Source of the DNA: Streptomyces sp. NBC_00390
Lineage (GTDB): Bacteria; Actinomycetota; Actinomycetes; Streptomycetales; Streptomycetaceae
Assembly: GCF_036057275.1 (NCBI RefSeq)
Contig: NZ_CP107945.1
Coordinates: forward strand, 682,001 to 746,000
Direction: 5' to 3'
DNA length: 64,000 bases
A program made the translations under genes and the position numbers. The notes below the pieces were generated by a model, which worked only from the letters and a program-made list of their open reading frames with translations, ran no database searches and was not told the DNA's origin. The stretch's first letter is position 1. Every line of letters begins with the position of its first letter. Positions 17,097 to 28,976 of this stretch are shown here, piece by piece.

Positions 17097-18457
17097 GCGG
17101 CCCGCTGCGCCTGATCCCGGGCGACGGGGAGGCGCTGCCTGCCGTACCCAGGCCGCGCCCGCGCACTCCCACTCGGCCGAGCTGGGCCGAGGACCCGATC
17201 GACGAACTGGCCGAGCGAATGGTCGAGCAGGTCGCGTCCGCGGTCCATCCCTACGAGGTCGCCGCGCTGCTGGAGTCCGACGGACTGACGAACGAGCAGA
17301 TGACACGGCGCTACGACCGCCCCGATCTGTTCACGCTCGCCGAGGACCTCTACGCCCGGGTGCCGCGCCACTATCCCCAGCCGGCGTCCACCCCCGACCC
17401 CTGGCGGCCCGACACCGTCCGCTGCGCCCTGCGCGGGGTGGTGTTCGCGCTGCCCGGTCTGGCGTATGTGCTGGGCGCCGGGCTGTGGCAGGGCGCCGCC
17501 GACATCACCGGGCTCGTCGTCTCCGGTCTTGCCGCCTGGGCCTGGAACCAGGCGCTCAGCCACCGGGCCCATCTGCGGCTCGCCACCGAGGGCGGGGCCG
17601 CGGCCGCGCGCACGCTGGCCGTCGGCGCTCCGGCCGGAGCGCTCGGAGCCGCGGGCATCGGGCTGCTGGTCTGCGGCCCGGACACGGGCGCGGCGTTCGC
17701 CGCCGGCCAGTCCTGCTATCTCGCGGCGGCGAGCGTCCTGCTGGTCCTGGGCCGCGAACGGGCGCTGCTCGCCGCGCTGTTGCCCGTCGCCGCCGGTGGC
17801 GCCGTCTGCTGGCTTCAGCGGCCGCCCGACGTACTGGCCGTGGTGCTCCTGCTGTCGACCGTGACCCTGACCGCCGGTGTCGCCGCCCACGCTGTACGGG
17901 CCTTGCTGCGGTCCGGACCGGCCGCGCCGAAGGGCACGGGCCCGCCGCGGCTGCGCTCCCTGCCGTACGGGCTGTTCGGACTGGCCGCCGGTGTCCTCGC
18001 GGCGCTTGCGGGCCTCGCGGAACCGCTCTCGGTCGTCGTGCTCACTCTCAGCATGGGGTGCGCCGAATGGCTTCTGTACCACTTCCGTTCCCTCTCGCTG
18101 GCTGCCCTGCGCGCCGCCGGCACGCTGCGCCGTTACGTCCTGCTGGAGGTGCGCGCTCTCGTGCTCTGTCTCGGCTCGTATCTGGCCCTGCTGGCCGCCG
18201 GCGCCCTGTCCGTGGGCGTCCGGCCGGCCCCGCTGCTCGGGCTCGGGGCCGTGCTGTGGACGGCCCTGCTGCTCCAGGCGTTCTCGCTGGCATGGCTCCC
18301 GGCCCTCGTCTCACTCGCCACGGCCGCGACCGAGGCGGGTGCGGCGCTGGCCGGCCTGCCACCGGATCCCGTCGCCCTGGCGGGCCGCACCGCCGCGGCC
18401 CTCGTGCTGGCCGCCGCGGCCGCCCGGCTGCTCACCCGGCCCACCGCCCACCGCTGA
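17093..18457 (+). CDS. Polytopic membrane protein of the polysaccharide locus
   Basis: A 454-aa protein with a soluble N-terminal region of about 110 residues (IDELAERMVEQVASAVHPYEVAALLESDG) followed by roughly ten hydrophobic helices. An internal helix contains CAEWLLYHFRSLSLAALR. It follows the PelF-like gene with a four-base ATGA overlap. In Pel systems PelF works with the flippase-like PelG, and this protein holds the same place, but direct PelG motifs were not recognised. It may be the exporter or a membrane anchor for the synthase; both are inferences. Confidence 0.7.
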   Translation: MSGPLRLIPGDGEALPAVPRPRPRTPTRPSWAEDPIDELAERMVEQVASAVHPYEVAALLESDGLTNEQMTRRYDRPDLFTLAEDLYARVPRHYPQPASTPDPWRPDTVRCALRGVVFALPGLAYVLGAGLWQGAADITGLVVSGLAAWAWNQALSHRAHLRLATEGGAAAARTLAVGAPAGALGAAGIGLLVCGPDTGAAFAAGQSCYLAAASVLLVLGRERALLAALLPVAAGGAVCWLQRPPDVLAVVLLLSTVTLTAGVAAHAVRALLRSGPAAPKGTGPPRLRSLPYGLFGLAAGVLAALAGLAEPLSVVVLTLSMGCAEWLLYHFRSLSLAALRAAGTLRRYVLLEVRALVLCLGSYLALLAAGALSVGVRPAPLLGLGAVLWTALLLQAFSLAWLPALVSLATAATEAGAALAGLPPDPVALAGRTAAALVLAAAAARLLTRPTAHR

Positions 18458-18516
18458 TCGCCCACCCACGCCCCCACGCGTCCGCACCCGACCACCGACA
18501 ACAGGAGAGCACTTCC

Positions 18517-19518
18517 GTGACATCGAACGCGCTGGTCGCCGTCACCGGAGCCGAGGGTTTCATCGGTTCGCATCTGACGGAGACCCTCGTAGCCGCGGGC
18601 TTCCGGGTCCGCGCCATGGCCCAGTACAACTCCTTCTCCTCCTACGGCTGGCTGGAGACCCTGCCCGCCGACGTGCTCGACCGGGTCGACATCGTCCTCG
18701 GGGACGTGCGCGACCCCGGTTCGGTGCAGCAGCTCGTCGAGGGCGCCGAGGCCGTCTACCACCTCGCCGCGCTGATCGCGATCCCGTACTCGTACCGGGC
18801 GCCGCACAGTTACGTGGACACCAATGTCACCGGCACGCTCAATGTGCTCGAGGCCGCACGCCGGTTCGGCGTCCCGCGCCTGGTGCACACCTCCACCAGC
18901 GAGACGTACGGCACCGCCCGAACCGTGCCGATCACCGAGGACCACCCCATCAACACCCAGTCCCCGTACGCCGCTTCGAAGGCGGGCGGGGACCGGCTCG
19001 CCGACAGCTACCACGCCAGTTTCGGGACACCGGTCGTCACGCTGCGCCCGTTCAACACCTTCGGGCCACGGCAGTCGATGCGGGCGGTCATCCCCACCGT
19101 GATCGGCCAGATCGCGGCGGGCGAACAGACCATCACCCTCGGGGACCTGCGCCCGACCCGCGACTTCCTGTACGTCAAGGACACTGCCCGCGCCTTTCTC
19201 GCGGTGGGCACCGCGCCCGCCGAAGCCGTCGTCGGCCGCACCTTCAACGCCGGCACGGGCGAGGAGATCTCGGTCGGTGACCTCACGCGTCTGATCGGCA
19301 AGCTGATGGACACCGAGCTGGACGTGCGGGAGGACCTGCAGCGGGTACGGCCGGCCGGCTCCGAAGTGCTGCGCCTGGTCGCCGACGCCACGCGGCTGTG
19401 CGCCGCGACCGGATGGCGGCCCGAGCACGGCCTGGAGGCCGGTCTGCGGCACACCGTGGACTTCTTCCGAAACCCGGCGAATCTGGCCCGCTACAAGACC
19501 GGCATCTACAACATCTGA
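18517..19518 (+). CDS. NAD-dependent nucleotide-sugar epimerase/4,6-dehydratase (LegB-like SDR)
   Basis: A 333-aa extended SDR enzyme. The Rossmann motif is TGAEGFIGSHL (residues about 9-19), then HLAALIAIPYSY, the active-site STSETYGTA and catalytic YAASK (Tyr and Lys near 150-154). The segment QYNSFSSYGWLE after the first strand is typical of UDP-GlcNAc 4,6-dehydratases of the LegB kind; UDP-glucose/GlcNAc 4-epimerase is the alternative. GTG 18517 has AGGAG at 18503. It supplies an activated sugar to the glycosyltransferase two genes upstream. Confidence 0.85.
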   Translation: MTSNALVAVTGAEGFIGSHLTETLVAAGFRVRAMAQYNSFSSYGWLETLPADVLDRVDIVLGDVRDPGSVQQLVEGAEAVYHLAALIAIPYSYRAPHSYVDTNVTGTLNVLEAARRFGVPRLVHTSTSETYGTARTVPITEDHPINTQSPYAASKAGGDRLADSYHASFGTPVVTLRPFNTFGPRQSMRAVIPTVIGQIAAGEQTITLGDLRPTRDFLYVKDTARAFLAVGTAPAEAVVGRTFNAGTGEEISVGDLTRLIGKLMDTELDVREDLQRVRPAGSEVLRLVADATRLCAATGWRPEHGLEAGLRHTVDFFRNPANLARYKTGIYNI

Positions 19519-19534
19519 CCAGCAGGGGGCTTCC

Positions 19535-20248
19535 ATGCACGCAGTGATACTCGCCGGAGGCAAGGGCGTCCGGCTCCGCCCGTACACCACCGCACTGCCC
19601 AAACCGCTGGTACCCATCGGCGACCAGCACGCGATCCTGGAGATCGTGCTGCGCCAGCTCGCCGCCGCGGGCTTCACCAGCTGCACCCTGGCCATCGGCC
19701 ACCTCGGCCACATCATCCGGGCCTATGTCGGCAACGGCTCCCGCTGGGGACTGCGCGTCGGCTACTCCACCGAGGACAGCCCGCTCGGCACGATGGGCCC
19801 GCTGCTGACCATGATGGACCGGCTGCCCGAGTCGTTCCTCGTGATGAACGGCGATGTCCTCACCGACCTCGACTACGGGGACGTCGTCAAGCATCACCGC
19901 GCATCCGGCGCGCCGCTGACCGTGGCCACCTACGCCCGCAAGGTCTCCATCGACTTCGGCGTGCTCACCACCGAGTCCGGCAAGGTCGTCGGCTTCGCCG
20001 AGAAGCCGAGCATGGACTACCGCGTCTCCATGGGTGTGTACGGGCTGAGCCGCGACACGCTCGCCGGATACACCCCCGGTCTGCCGCTCGGTTTCGACGA
20101 GCTCGTGCTCGACCTGCTCAAGGCGCAGAACCCGCCGCACGCCTACGAGTTCGACGGCTACTGGCTCGACATCGGGCGGCCCGACGACTACGACCGGGCG
20201 AACGCCGAGTTCACGACGCACCGCGGTCTGCTGCTCAAGGGAGCGTGA
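19535..20248 (+). CDS. Sugar-1-phosphate nucleotidyltransferase
   Basis: A 237-aa enzyme with the pyrophosphorylase motif LAGGKGVRLRPYT (residues about 6-18), the PKPLVPIGD substrate loop and VMNGDVLTDLDY, whose Asp binds Mg2+ near residue 107. These enzymes make NDP-sugars from a sugar phosphate and NTP. The shorter-than-RmlA length matches nucleotidyltransferases that partner LegB-type dehydratases. It starts 16 bp after the previous gene and its stop overlaps the GTG of the next one. Confidence 0.88.
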   Translation: MHAVILAGGKGVRLRPYTTALPKPLVPIGDQHAILEIVLRQLAAAGFTSCTLAIGHLGHIIRAYVGNGSRWGLRVGYSTEDSPLGTMGPLLTMMDRLPESFLVMNGDVLTDLDYGDVVKHHRASGAPLTVATYARKVSIDFGVLTTESGKVVGFAEKPSMDYRVSMGVYGLSRDTLAGYTPGLPLGFDELVLDLLKAQNPPHAYEFDGYWLDIGRPDDYDRANAEFTTHRGLLLKGA

Positions 20249-21153
20249 CGGGCGCCGTGCGCATCCTCCTTCTCGGCTCGTCCGGGTTCCTCGGCGCGCA
20301 TGCCGCAGCACGGCTGCGCGGTCTGCCCGACGTGCGCCTGCTCGTGAGCGGCCCTTCGTCGACGGCGGACCTGCCCGTCGACCTGACCGCATGTCCGCAG
20401 GTCATCGCCGACGCGCTGCTGCGGGCGGCGCCCGATGTCGTCGTCAACTGCGCGGGGCTCGTGGCGGGCAGCGCCGTCCAGCTCACCGATGTCAACGCCC
20501 GCGGGCCGGCCGCCCTGTGCGAGGCTCTGGGCGAGGTGCTGCCGGGCACGCGGCTGGTCCATCTGGGGTCTGCGGCCGAATACGGCCCAGCCGACCGCGG
20601 TACGCCCGTGGCCGAGTCGGCCGCCACGCGGCCGCTGAGCCCGTACGGGGCCACCAAGCTCGCCGGGACCGTCGCGGTCACCTCCTCGGGGCTCGACGCG
20701 GTGGTGCTGCGGGTGTTCAACCCTGTCGGGCCCGGCGCACCGGCGGCCGGACTGCCGGGGCGGCTCGCCGCGCAGCTGCGGCGGGCCGGTGCGCACGGCA
20801 CGGTCCGGGTGGGCGATCTGTCCGCGCACCGCGATTTCGTCGATGTGCGGGATGTGGCGGACGCGGTGGCACGTGCGGCGACGGCGCAAGGGCCGCTGCC
20901 GCCGGTGCTGAACATCGGCAGCGGACAGGCCACCGCCGTACGGGACCTGGCGAAGACCCTCGTGCGGGTGGCCTCCTTCACCGGGCAGCTGGACGAGGGC
21001 GGCGACGGGTCGGCGCGTTCCTCGGCGGTCGCGTGGCAGTGCGCCGACATCGCGGCCGCGGGCACGGCGCTGGGCTGGCAGCCGCGGCACGCTCTCGCCG
21101 ACTCGCTGGCCGATCTGTGGAACTCGGCCCCATCGGGCGGGCCCGTCCGGTGA
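20245..21153 (+). CDS. NAD(P)-dependent sugar epimerase/reductase (SDR)
   Basis: A 302-aa extended SDR protein. The cofactor loop is LGSSGFLGAHAA near the N-terminus, followed by VVNCAGLVAGSAVQLTDVNARG, an active-site LGSAAEYG and the catalytic YGATK (Tyr, Lys). The late HRDFVDVRDVADAV is typical of NDP-sugar epimerases and RmlD-like reductases. A GTGA overlap couples it to the nucleotidyltransferase. Together the three enzymes could make a modified, possibly deoxyamino, sugar donor. Confidence 0.85.
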   Translation: MTGAVRILLLGSSGFLGAHAAARLRGLPDVRLLVSGPSSTADLPVDLTACPQVIADALLRAAPDVVVNCAGLVAGSAVQLTDVNARGPAALCEALGEVLPGTRLVHLGSAAEYGPADRGTPVAESAATRPLSPYGATKLAGTVAVTSSGLDAVVLRVFNPVGPGAPAAGLPGRLAAQLRRAGAHGTVRVGDLSAHRDFVDVRDVADAVARAATAQGPLPPVLNIGSGQATAVRDLAKTLVRVASFTGQLDEGGDGSARSSAVAWQCADIAAAGTALGWQPRHALADSLADLWNSAPSGGPVR

Positions 21154-21163
21154 GCGTCCCGTC

Positions 21164-21823
21164 ATGAGACTGCTCGTGCCCCTGTACGTCCATCCGGCCG
21201 TCGACCCGGCAGCCTGGCAGGCTCTCGTCGCCTGTGCACCGCTGCTGTACGGCGTGGTGCTCAATGCCGACGACGGACCCGGCCGGGCACCCGACCCGCA
21301 CTTCACCGGTGCGGCCGCAGCGCTGCGGGCGGCCGGGGCGCCGGTGCTGGGGTATGTCGACACCGACTATGGCCGGCGCTCCGCCCGGGATGTGGCGCGG
21401 GACTTCGCGCGGCACCGCGAGTGGTACGCCGCGGACGGGTTCTTCCTCGACCAGGTAGCTGCCGACCGGGGCGGGGTGCGTCACTACCGGCGGCTCGCCC
21501 GGACGGCACGGACGTACGGCGCGAGAACCGTCGTGCTCAATCCCGGGGTCCATCCGGCCCCCGGATACGCGGCGTTCGCCGATCTGCTGGTGACGTTCGA
21601 GGGCGGGTGGGACGCCTACCGCACGGCTCCGGCGCCGCCGCCGTGGACCGGCGGCCATCCGCCCGAGACCTTCTGTCACCTCGTGCACGGGGTGCCCAGC
21701 GGGCTGTGCGGACTGGCTGCGCGGACCGCGGAGCTGCGCGGAGCAGCCGTACACTGCGCCGTGACCGGGCATGGCCCGAACCCCTGGTCGGCTCTGCCAC
21801 CCGCACTCCGGAAGGCGTCATGA
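21164..21823 (+). CDS. Spherulation-specific family 4 (GH135/Sph3-like) protein
   Basis: A 219-aa protein with a (beta/alpha)8-type pattern: LLVPLYVHPAVDPAAW, then VVLNADDGPG, VLGYVDTDYG and WYAADGFFLDQV, and a late VTFEGGWDAY. This is the spherulin-4 family, whose studied member Sph3 of Aspergillus is an endo-alpha-1,4-N-acetylgalactosaminidase. The Asp in FFLDQV and the aspartates of NADDGPG are likely active-site residues. Unlike the fungal enzyme there is no obvious signal peptide, so it may act inside the cell or leave by another route. Its stop overlaps the next ATG. Confidence 0.8.
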   Translation: MRLLVPLYVHPAVDPAAWQALVACAPLLYGVVLNADDGPGRAPDPHFTGAAAALRAAGAPVLGYVDTDYGRRSARDVARDFARHREWYAADGFFLDQVAADRGGVRHYRRLARTARTYGARTVVLNPGVHPAPGYAAFADLLVTFEGGWDAYRTAPAPPPWTGGHPPETFCHLVHGVPSGLCGLAARTAELRGAAVHCAVTGHGPNPWSALPPALRKAS

Positions 21824-22632
21824 CCCGTACGGCCCGGCTGCGGACGGCCTTGTGTGCCGCCGCGTTGCTCCTGCTCGCCGCCTGCTCGACGCCCCCTGAG
21901 CCCGGCCCCGGCCCCACCGCCTCCCGCTCGGGGCCGCGCTGGAAGCCGAAGCCCGGACTCGCCTGGCAGTGGCAGCTCCAGGGCAGGATCGACCACAGCG
22001 TCGATGTGCCCGTCTACGACATCGACGGTTTCGAGAACGAAGCCGCGACGGTGCGCAGGCTGCACCGGGAAGGCCGCAAGGTCATCTGCTACATCAACGT
22101 CGGTGCCTGGGAGGACTTCCGGCCGGACCGGGACGACTTCCCCGAGTCGCTGCTGGGCAAGCCCAACGGCTGGGAGGGCGAGCGCTGGCTGGACATCCGC
22201 CGGCGCGACGTGCTGCGCCCGCTGATGGCGAAGCGCTTCGACATGTGCCGGGACCGCGGTTTCGACGCGATCGAGCCCGATCTGATGGACGGCTACCTCA
22301 ACGACACGGGCTTCGCCCTGACCGGCGCCGATCAGCTCGCCTACAACCGCATGATCGCGCGGCTCGCTCACGACCGTGGTCTGTCGGTGGGGCTGAAGAA
22401 CGACCTGCCCCATGTCCCGCAGCTGGTACGGGAGTTCGACTTCGCGGTGAACGAGGAATGTGCCGAGTTCGGCGACTGCGCGGCGCTCAAGCCCTTCGTG
22501 GCCGCGGGCAAGGCGGTGTTCCATGTCGAGTACGCGCTTCCGGTGGGCCGGTTCTGCAAGCAGGCCGAGCGTCTCGGCCTGAGCTCCATGCGCAAGAAGC
22601 TCGATCTGGGCGTGTGGCGCCGGCCCTGCTGA
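21820..22632 (+). CDS. Lipoprotein GH114 endo-alpha-1,4-polygalactosaminidase-like hydrolase
   Basis: A 270-aa exported lipoprotein: the signal peptide ends LLLLAACS (lipidated Cys near residue 21) with a short Pro-rich linker after it. The catalytic domain has WQWQLQGRID, DIDGFENEA, VICYINVGAWEDFRPDRDDFPE and FDAIEPDLMDGY, which are GH114/TM1410-type signatures. The aspartates in YDIDGF and IEPDLMDGY are the probable catalytic pair. GH114 enzymes cut alpha-1,4-linked galactosamine polymers, and Ega3 of the Aspergillus galactosaminogalactan cluster is one. It is last in the operon, with an ATGA overlap and a hairpin three bases after its stop. Confidence 0.88.
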   Translation: MTRTARLRTALCAAALLLLAACSTPPEPGPGPTASRSGPRWKPKPGLAWQWQLQGRIDHSVDVPVYDIDGFENEAATVRRLHREGRKVICYINVGAWEDFRPDRDDFPESLLGKPNGWEGERWLDIRRRDVLRPLMAKRFDMCRDRGFDAIEPDLMDGYLNDTGFALTGADQLAYNRMIARLAHDRGLSVGLKNDLPHVPQLVREFDFAVNEECAEFGDCAALKPFVAAGKAVFHVEYALPVGRFCKQAERLGLSSMRKKLDLGVWRRPC

Positions 22633-22634
22633 AA

Positions 22635-22661
22635 CAGCCGGCCGCCGGGCGCGGCCGGCTG
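22635..22661 (+). terminator. Hairpin terminator of the polysaccharide operon
   Basis: Perfect 11-bp stem (22635-22645 with 22651-22661), loop CGGGC, starting three bases after the GH114 stop codon. It marks the 3' end of the eight-gene unit. Confidence 0.75.
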
Positions 22662-22795
22662 CGACCGGCTGCGCCTTGCCTCGAGCGAACGCGCCGTTGT
22701 GCGAGACGGTGCACATCAACAGGGCCGGGCCGGGCCTGTGCCGTGGCCTGGCCACGGGAAACCCGCGCATCCACCTGTAGGTGGCGTCACGACGA

Positions 22796-23491
22796 TCACT
22801 CAGCTGCGGGGGCGGACCGCGGCGGGCGGTCGAAGACACAGTCGCCGCACAGCCCGCCGCCCGGACTGCGGTAGTAGAGACAGCAACTGCGCCGCCGCAG
22901 CCCGGGCATCTGAACCGTGCCGGCGAGATCCGCGTGCGCGAACAGCTCCACGGCAAGACGGGAGGTGCGCTCGGCCACCTCGGGCCGTCCGCTGCGGCGA
23001 GCCCATGTGTGCAGGGCGCGTACGGCCCCGGCGAGGGCGGACCCCGCGTTGCCCCACAGCAGCTGCCGGGAGACGCGCGTGTCGCGCCGCAGCGCGTCGG
23101 CGAGCGGCAGCAGATGCCCGTACTGCACCGCCTCGCGTACGCCGTCCGGCGTCCCGGGCAGCACTCGCACCTCGGTGAGCAGCAGGTCGTCCGGGGCGGC
23201 GCGGTCCGTGTCCCAGTGCAGCAGCGCCGGATCGAGGTCGGGCAGCTGCCCGTGCAGTGCCGCGGACCCGAGCGCGACGGACCAGAGGCGGGCGGCGAGG
23301 CCGAGGTGGGTGACGGAGGCGGCCACCCGTCGTTCGGTGACGCCGAGTCGCGTGGCGACGGTGTCGACACGTTCCGTCAGCCGCGCGCCGTCACCGGTGT
23401 AGACGCGGCCGAGCGGTGTGTGGTCGCCGTCCGGCGTCCCGGTCCGCAGGGCGAAGAAACCCCCCACGGAGGCCAGCTCTGCCAGGTCCAC
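22796..23491 (-). CDS. (2Fe-2S)-binding protein, FhuF-like
   Basis: A 231-aa protein with a C-terminal cysteine cluster CC-x10-C-x2-C (CCLYYRSPGGGLCGDCVF), the [2Fe-2S] site of FhuF-type ferric-siderophore reductases. The body is helical (VAASVTHLGLAARLWS, then LLWGNAGSALAGAVRAL), as in that family. It probably reduces Fe3+ after siderophore uptake. GTG 23491 was preferred because GGAGA lies 6-7 nt ahead and homologues start just before ELASVGGFFALR. No siderophore genes are adjacent. Confidence 0.83.
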   Translation of the reverse strand: MDLAELASVGGFFALRTGTPDGDHTPLGRVYTGDGARLTERVDTVATRLGVTERRVAASVTHLGLAARLWSVALGSAALHGQLPDLDPALLHWDTDRAAPDDLLLTEVRVLPGTPDGVREAVQYGHLLPLADALRRDTRVSRQLLWGNAGSALAGAVRALHTWARRSGRPEVAERTSRLAVELFAHADLAGTVQMPGLRRRSCCLYYRSPGGGLCGDCVFDRPPRSAPAAE

Positions 23492-23802
23492 GCCCACTCT
23501 CCGCTCTCTTTCGTCGCCCGCGCGAGGTGTCGCACCGAAAATACGGTGCGAGCGCACCCGAACACCGTAACGATGGCGCGGTGGCACGGGCCGGCGGCGT
23601 GGTCGGCCCGGCAGCGCGCGGGGAAAGAGCGCTGACCGGATACTGGGAGTGAGCGCCGTACGCGTGAAGACGGGCCGGCAACCACCCCGGCCGGCCCGCG
23701 CCCCGTCCCCTAGGGGGACTACGGGGGTCATCCCGTACTCCGTCAGCAGTACGACCAAATGCCTGCTCAAGAACGACGACGTGAACGCAGAAGGGGGACA
23801 GG
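23492..23802. other. Divergent intergenic region
   Basis: About 310 bp between the Fe-S protein and the permease. It holds a G-rich imperfect direct repeat near 23710-23730 (AGGGGGACT then ACGGGGGTC). No gene or clear promoter was recognised. Confidence 0.35.
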
Positions 23803-27514
<3,712 letters not shown>

Positions 27515-27555
27515 GGGTCTCCTTCCCTTCAGGCAACATACCCCGGCCCCAGGCC

Positions 27556-27599
27556 TTGACGCGACCTTCCCTCACCTCTTAAATCACGGCGTGAATTAA
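27556..27599 (+). promoter_or_regulatory. Sigma-70-like promoter overlapped by a palindromic operator
   Basis: TTGACG at 27556-27561 and TTAAAT at 27579-27584 are 17 bp apart, a good vegetative-type promoter reading towards the sugar-binding gene. The near-perfect 21-bp palindrome 27579-27599 (halves TTAAATCAC and GTGAATTAA around GGC) covers the -10 region, so a bound repressor would block RNA polymerase. The adjacent divergent ROK protein is the natural candidate. Confidence 0.65.
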
Positions 27600-27656
27600 G
27601 TCATGGAGGCCGTTCGGATCCCGAACGCAGCCATCCCCGGAAAGGGGCCACCTCTC

Positions 27657-28967
27657 ATGCGCAGAACACGAGCCGCAGCAGCCGTCGTCGTCTGTGCCCT
27701 CGCCGCCGTCACCGGCTGCGGCGGCGGCACCGCGACCGACGGCGCGGGCAGCAACGAATCGCCCAGGACACTGACCTACTGGGCCTCGAACCAGGGCCCC
27801 AGCATCGAGGCCGACAAGAAGATCCTCACCGCCGAGCTGAAGAAGTTCGAGCAGCAGACGGGCATCAAGGTCAAGCTCGAGGTCATCCCCTGGTCCGATC
27901 TGCTCAACCGGATCCTGGCCGCCACCACGTCCGGCCAGGGCCCCGATGTCCTGAACATAGGCAACACCTGGTCGGCCTCCCTCCAGGCGACCGGTGCCCT
28001 GCTGCCGTGGGACGAGAAGAACTTCGGCGCGATCGGAGGCCGGGAGCGCTTCGTCGACTCGGCGGTCGCCTCGGCCGGCGCAGAGGGCCAGGACCCGGCG
28101 GCCGTACCGCTCTACTCGCTCGCCTACGCGCTCTACTACAACAAGAAGATGTTCGCCGACGCGGGCATCGACGGCCCGCCCGCCACCTGGGACGAACTGG
28201 TCGCGGACGGCAAGAAGATCTCCAGGGACGGCAAGTGGGCGCTGGGCGCCGAGGGCGGCAACCTCGCCAACAACATCCACCAGGCATTCGTGCTCGGCAA
28301 GCAGCACGGCGCAGACTTCTTCGACACGTCCGGGAAGCCGACCTTCACTTCGGACGGCGCGGTCGCGGCGGTCAAGCAGTACGTCGACTTCATGGCCAAG
28401 GACAAGATCGTGGCGCCGGGAAACGCGGAGTACGCGCAGAACCAGTCGCTGAACGACTTCGCCAAGGGCAGGACGGCGATGGTGCTGTGGCAGGCCGCCG
28501 CGTCCACCTTCGCCGCACAGGGCATGAAGCCCGAGGACTGGGGCGTAGCCCCGGTGCCCGTGCCGGCCGGTGAGCCGGGCAGCGGCAGGAACACCAACTC
28601 GATGGTCGCGGGCATCAACATCGCGGTGTTCAAGAACACCAGGAACATCGACGGCGCGAAGAGGTTCGTGAAGTTCATGACCAGCGACGAGGAGCAGAAG
28701 CTCCTCAACAAGAGCTACGGCTCCATCCCGCCCGTCAAGGCCGCCCAGCAGGACCCGGCGTTCTCCGCCCCGGATCTGAAGGTCCTGCGCGACACGCTGG
28801 CCACCAGCGCCGCCCCGCTCCCCCAGGTGCCCCAGGAGTCGCAGTTCGAGACTGCCGTCGGGACCGCCGTCAAGGACCTGTGGGCGGACGCCGCCGCGGG
28901 ACGACCGGTGACCACCGAGTCCGTCAGGGCACGCATGGAAAAGGCCCAGCAGCTGATGCAGAGTTGA
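27657..28967 (+). CDS. Sugar ABC transporter substrate-binding lipoprotein
   Basis: A 436-aa extracytoplasmic binding protein, family 1. The signal peptide ends in a lipobox with VTGC (lipidated Cys near residue 21). The mature part has LTYWASNQGPSIEADKKIL, DVLNIGNTWSASLQATGALLPWD and VPLYSLAYALYYNKKMFADAGI, typical of oligosaccharide-binding proteins. ATG 27657 has GGAAAGGGG about 10 bases upstream. Permease genes follow at once, and a GH1 enzyme ends the operon, so a beta-glucoside or similar di/oligosaccharide is the likely ligand. Confidence 0.92.
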   Translation: MRRTRAAAAVVVCALAAVTGCGGGTATDGAGSNESPRTLTYWASNQGPSIEADKKILTAELKKFEQQTGIKVKLEVIPWSDLLNRILAATTSGQGPDVLNIGNTWSASLQATGALLPWDEKNFGAIGGRERFVDSAVASAGAEGQDPAAVPLYSLAYALYYNKKMFADAGIDGPPATWDELVADGKKISRDGKWALGAEGGNLANNIHQAFVLGKQHGADFFDTSGKPTFTSDGAVAAVKQYVDFMAKDKIVAPGNAEYAQNQSLNDFAKGRTAMVLWQAAASTFAAQGMKPEDWGVAPVPVPAGEPGSGRNTNSMVAGINIAVFKNTRNIDGAKRFVKFMTSDEEQKLLNKSYGSIPPVKAAQQDPAFSAPDLKVLRDTLATSAAPLPQVPQESQFETAVGTAVKDLWADAAAGRPVTTESVRARMEKAQQLMQS

Positions 28968-28976
28968 GGCCCCCCG

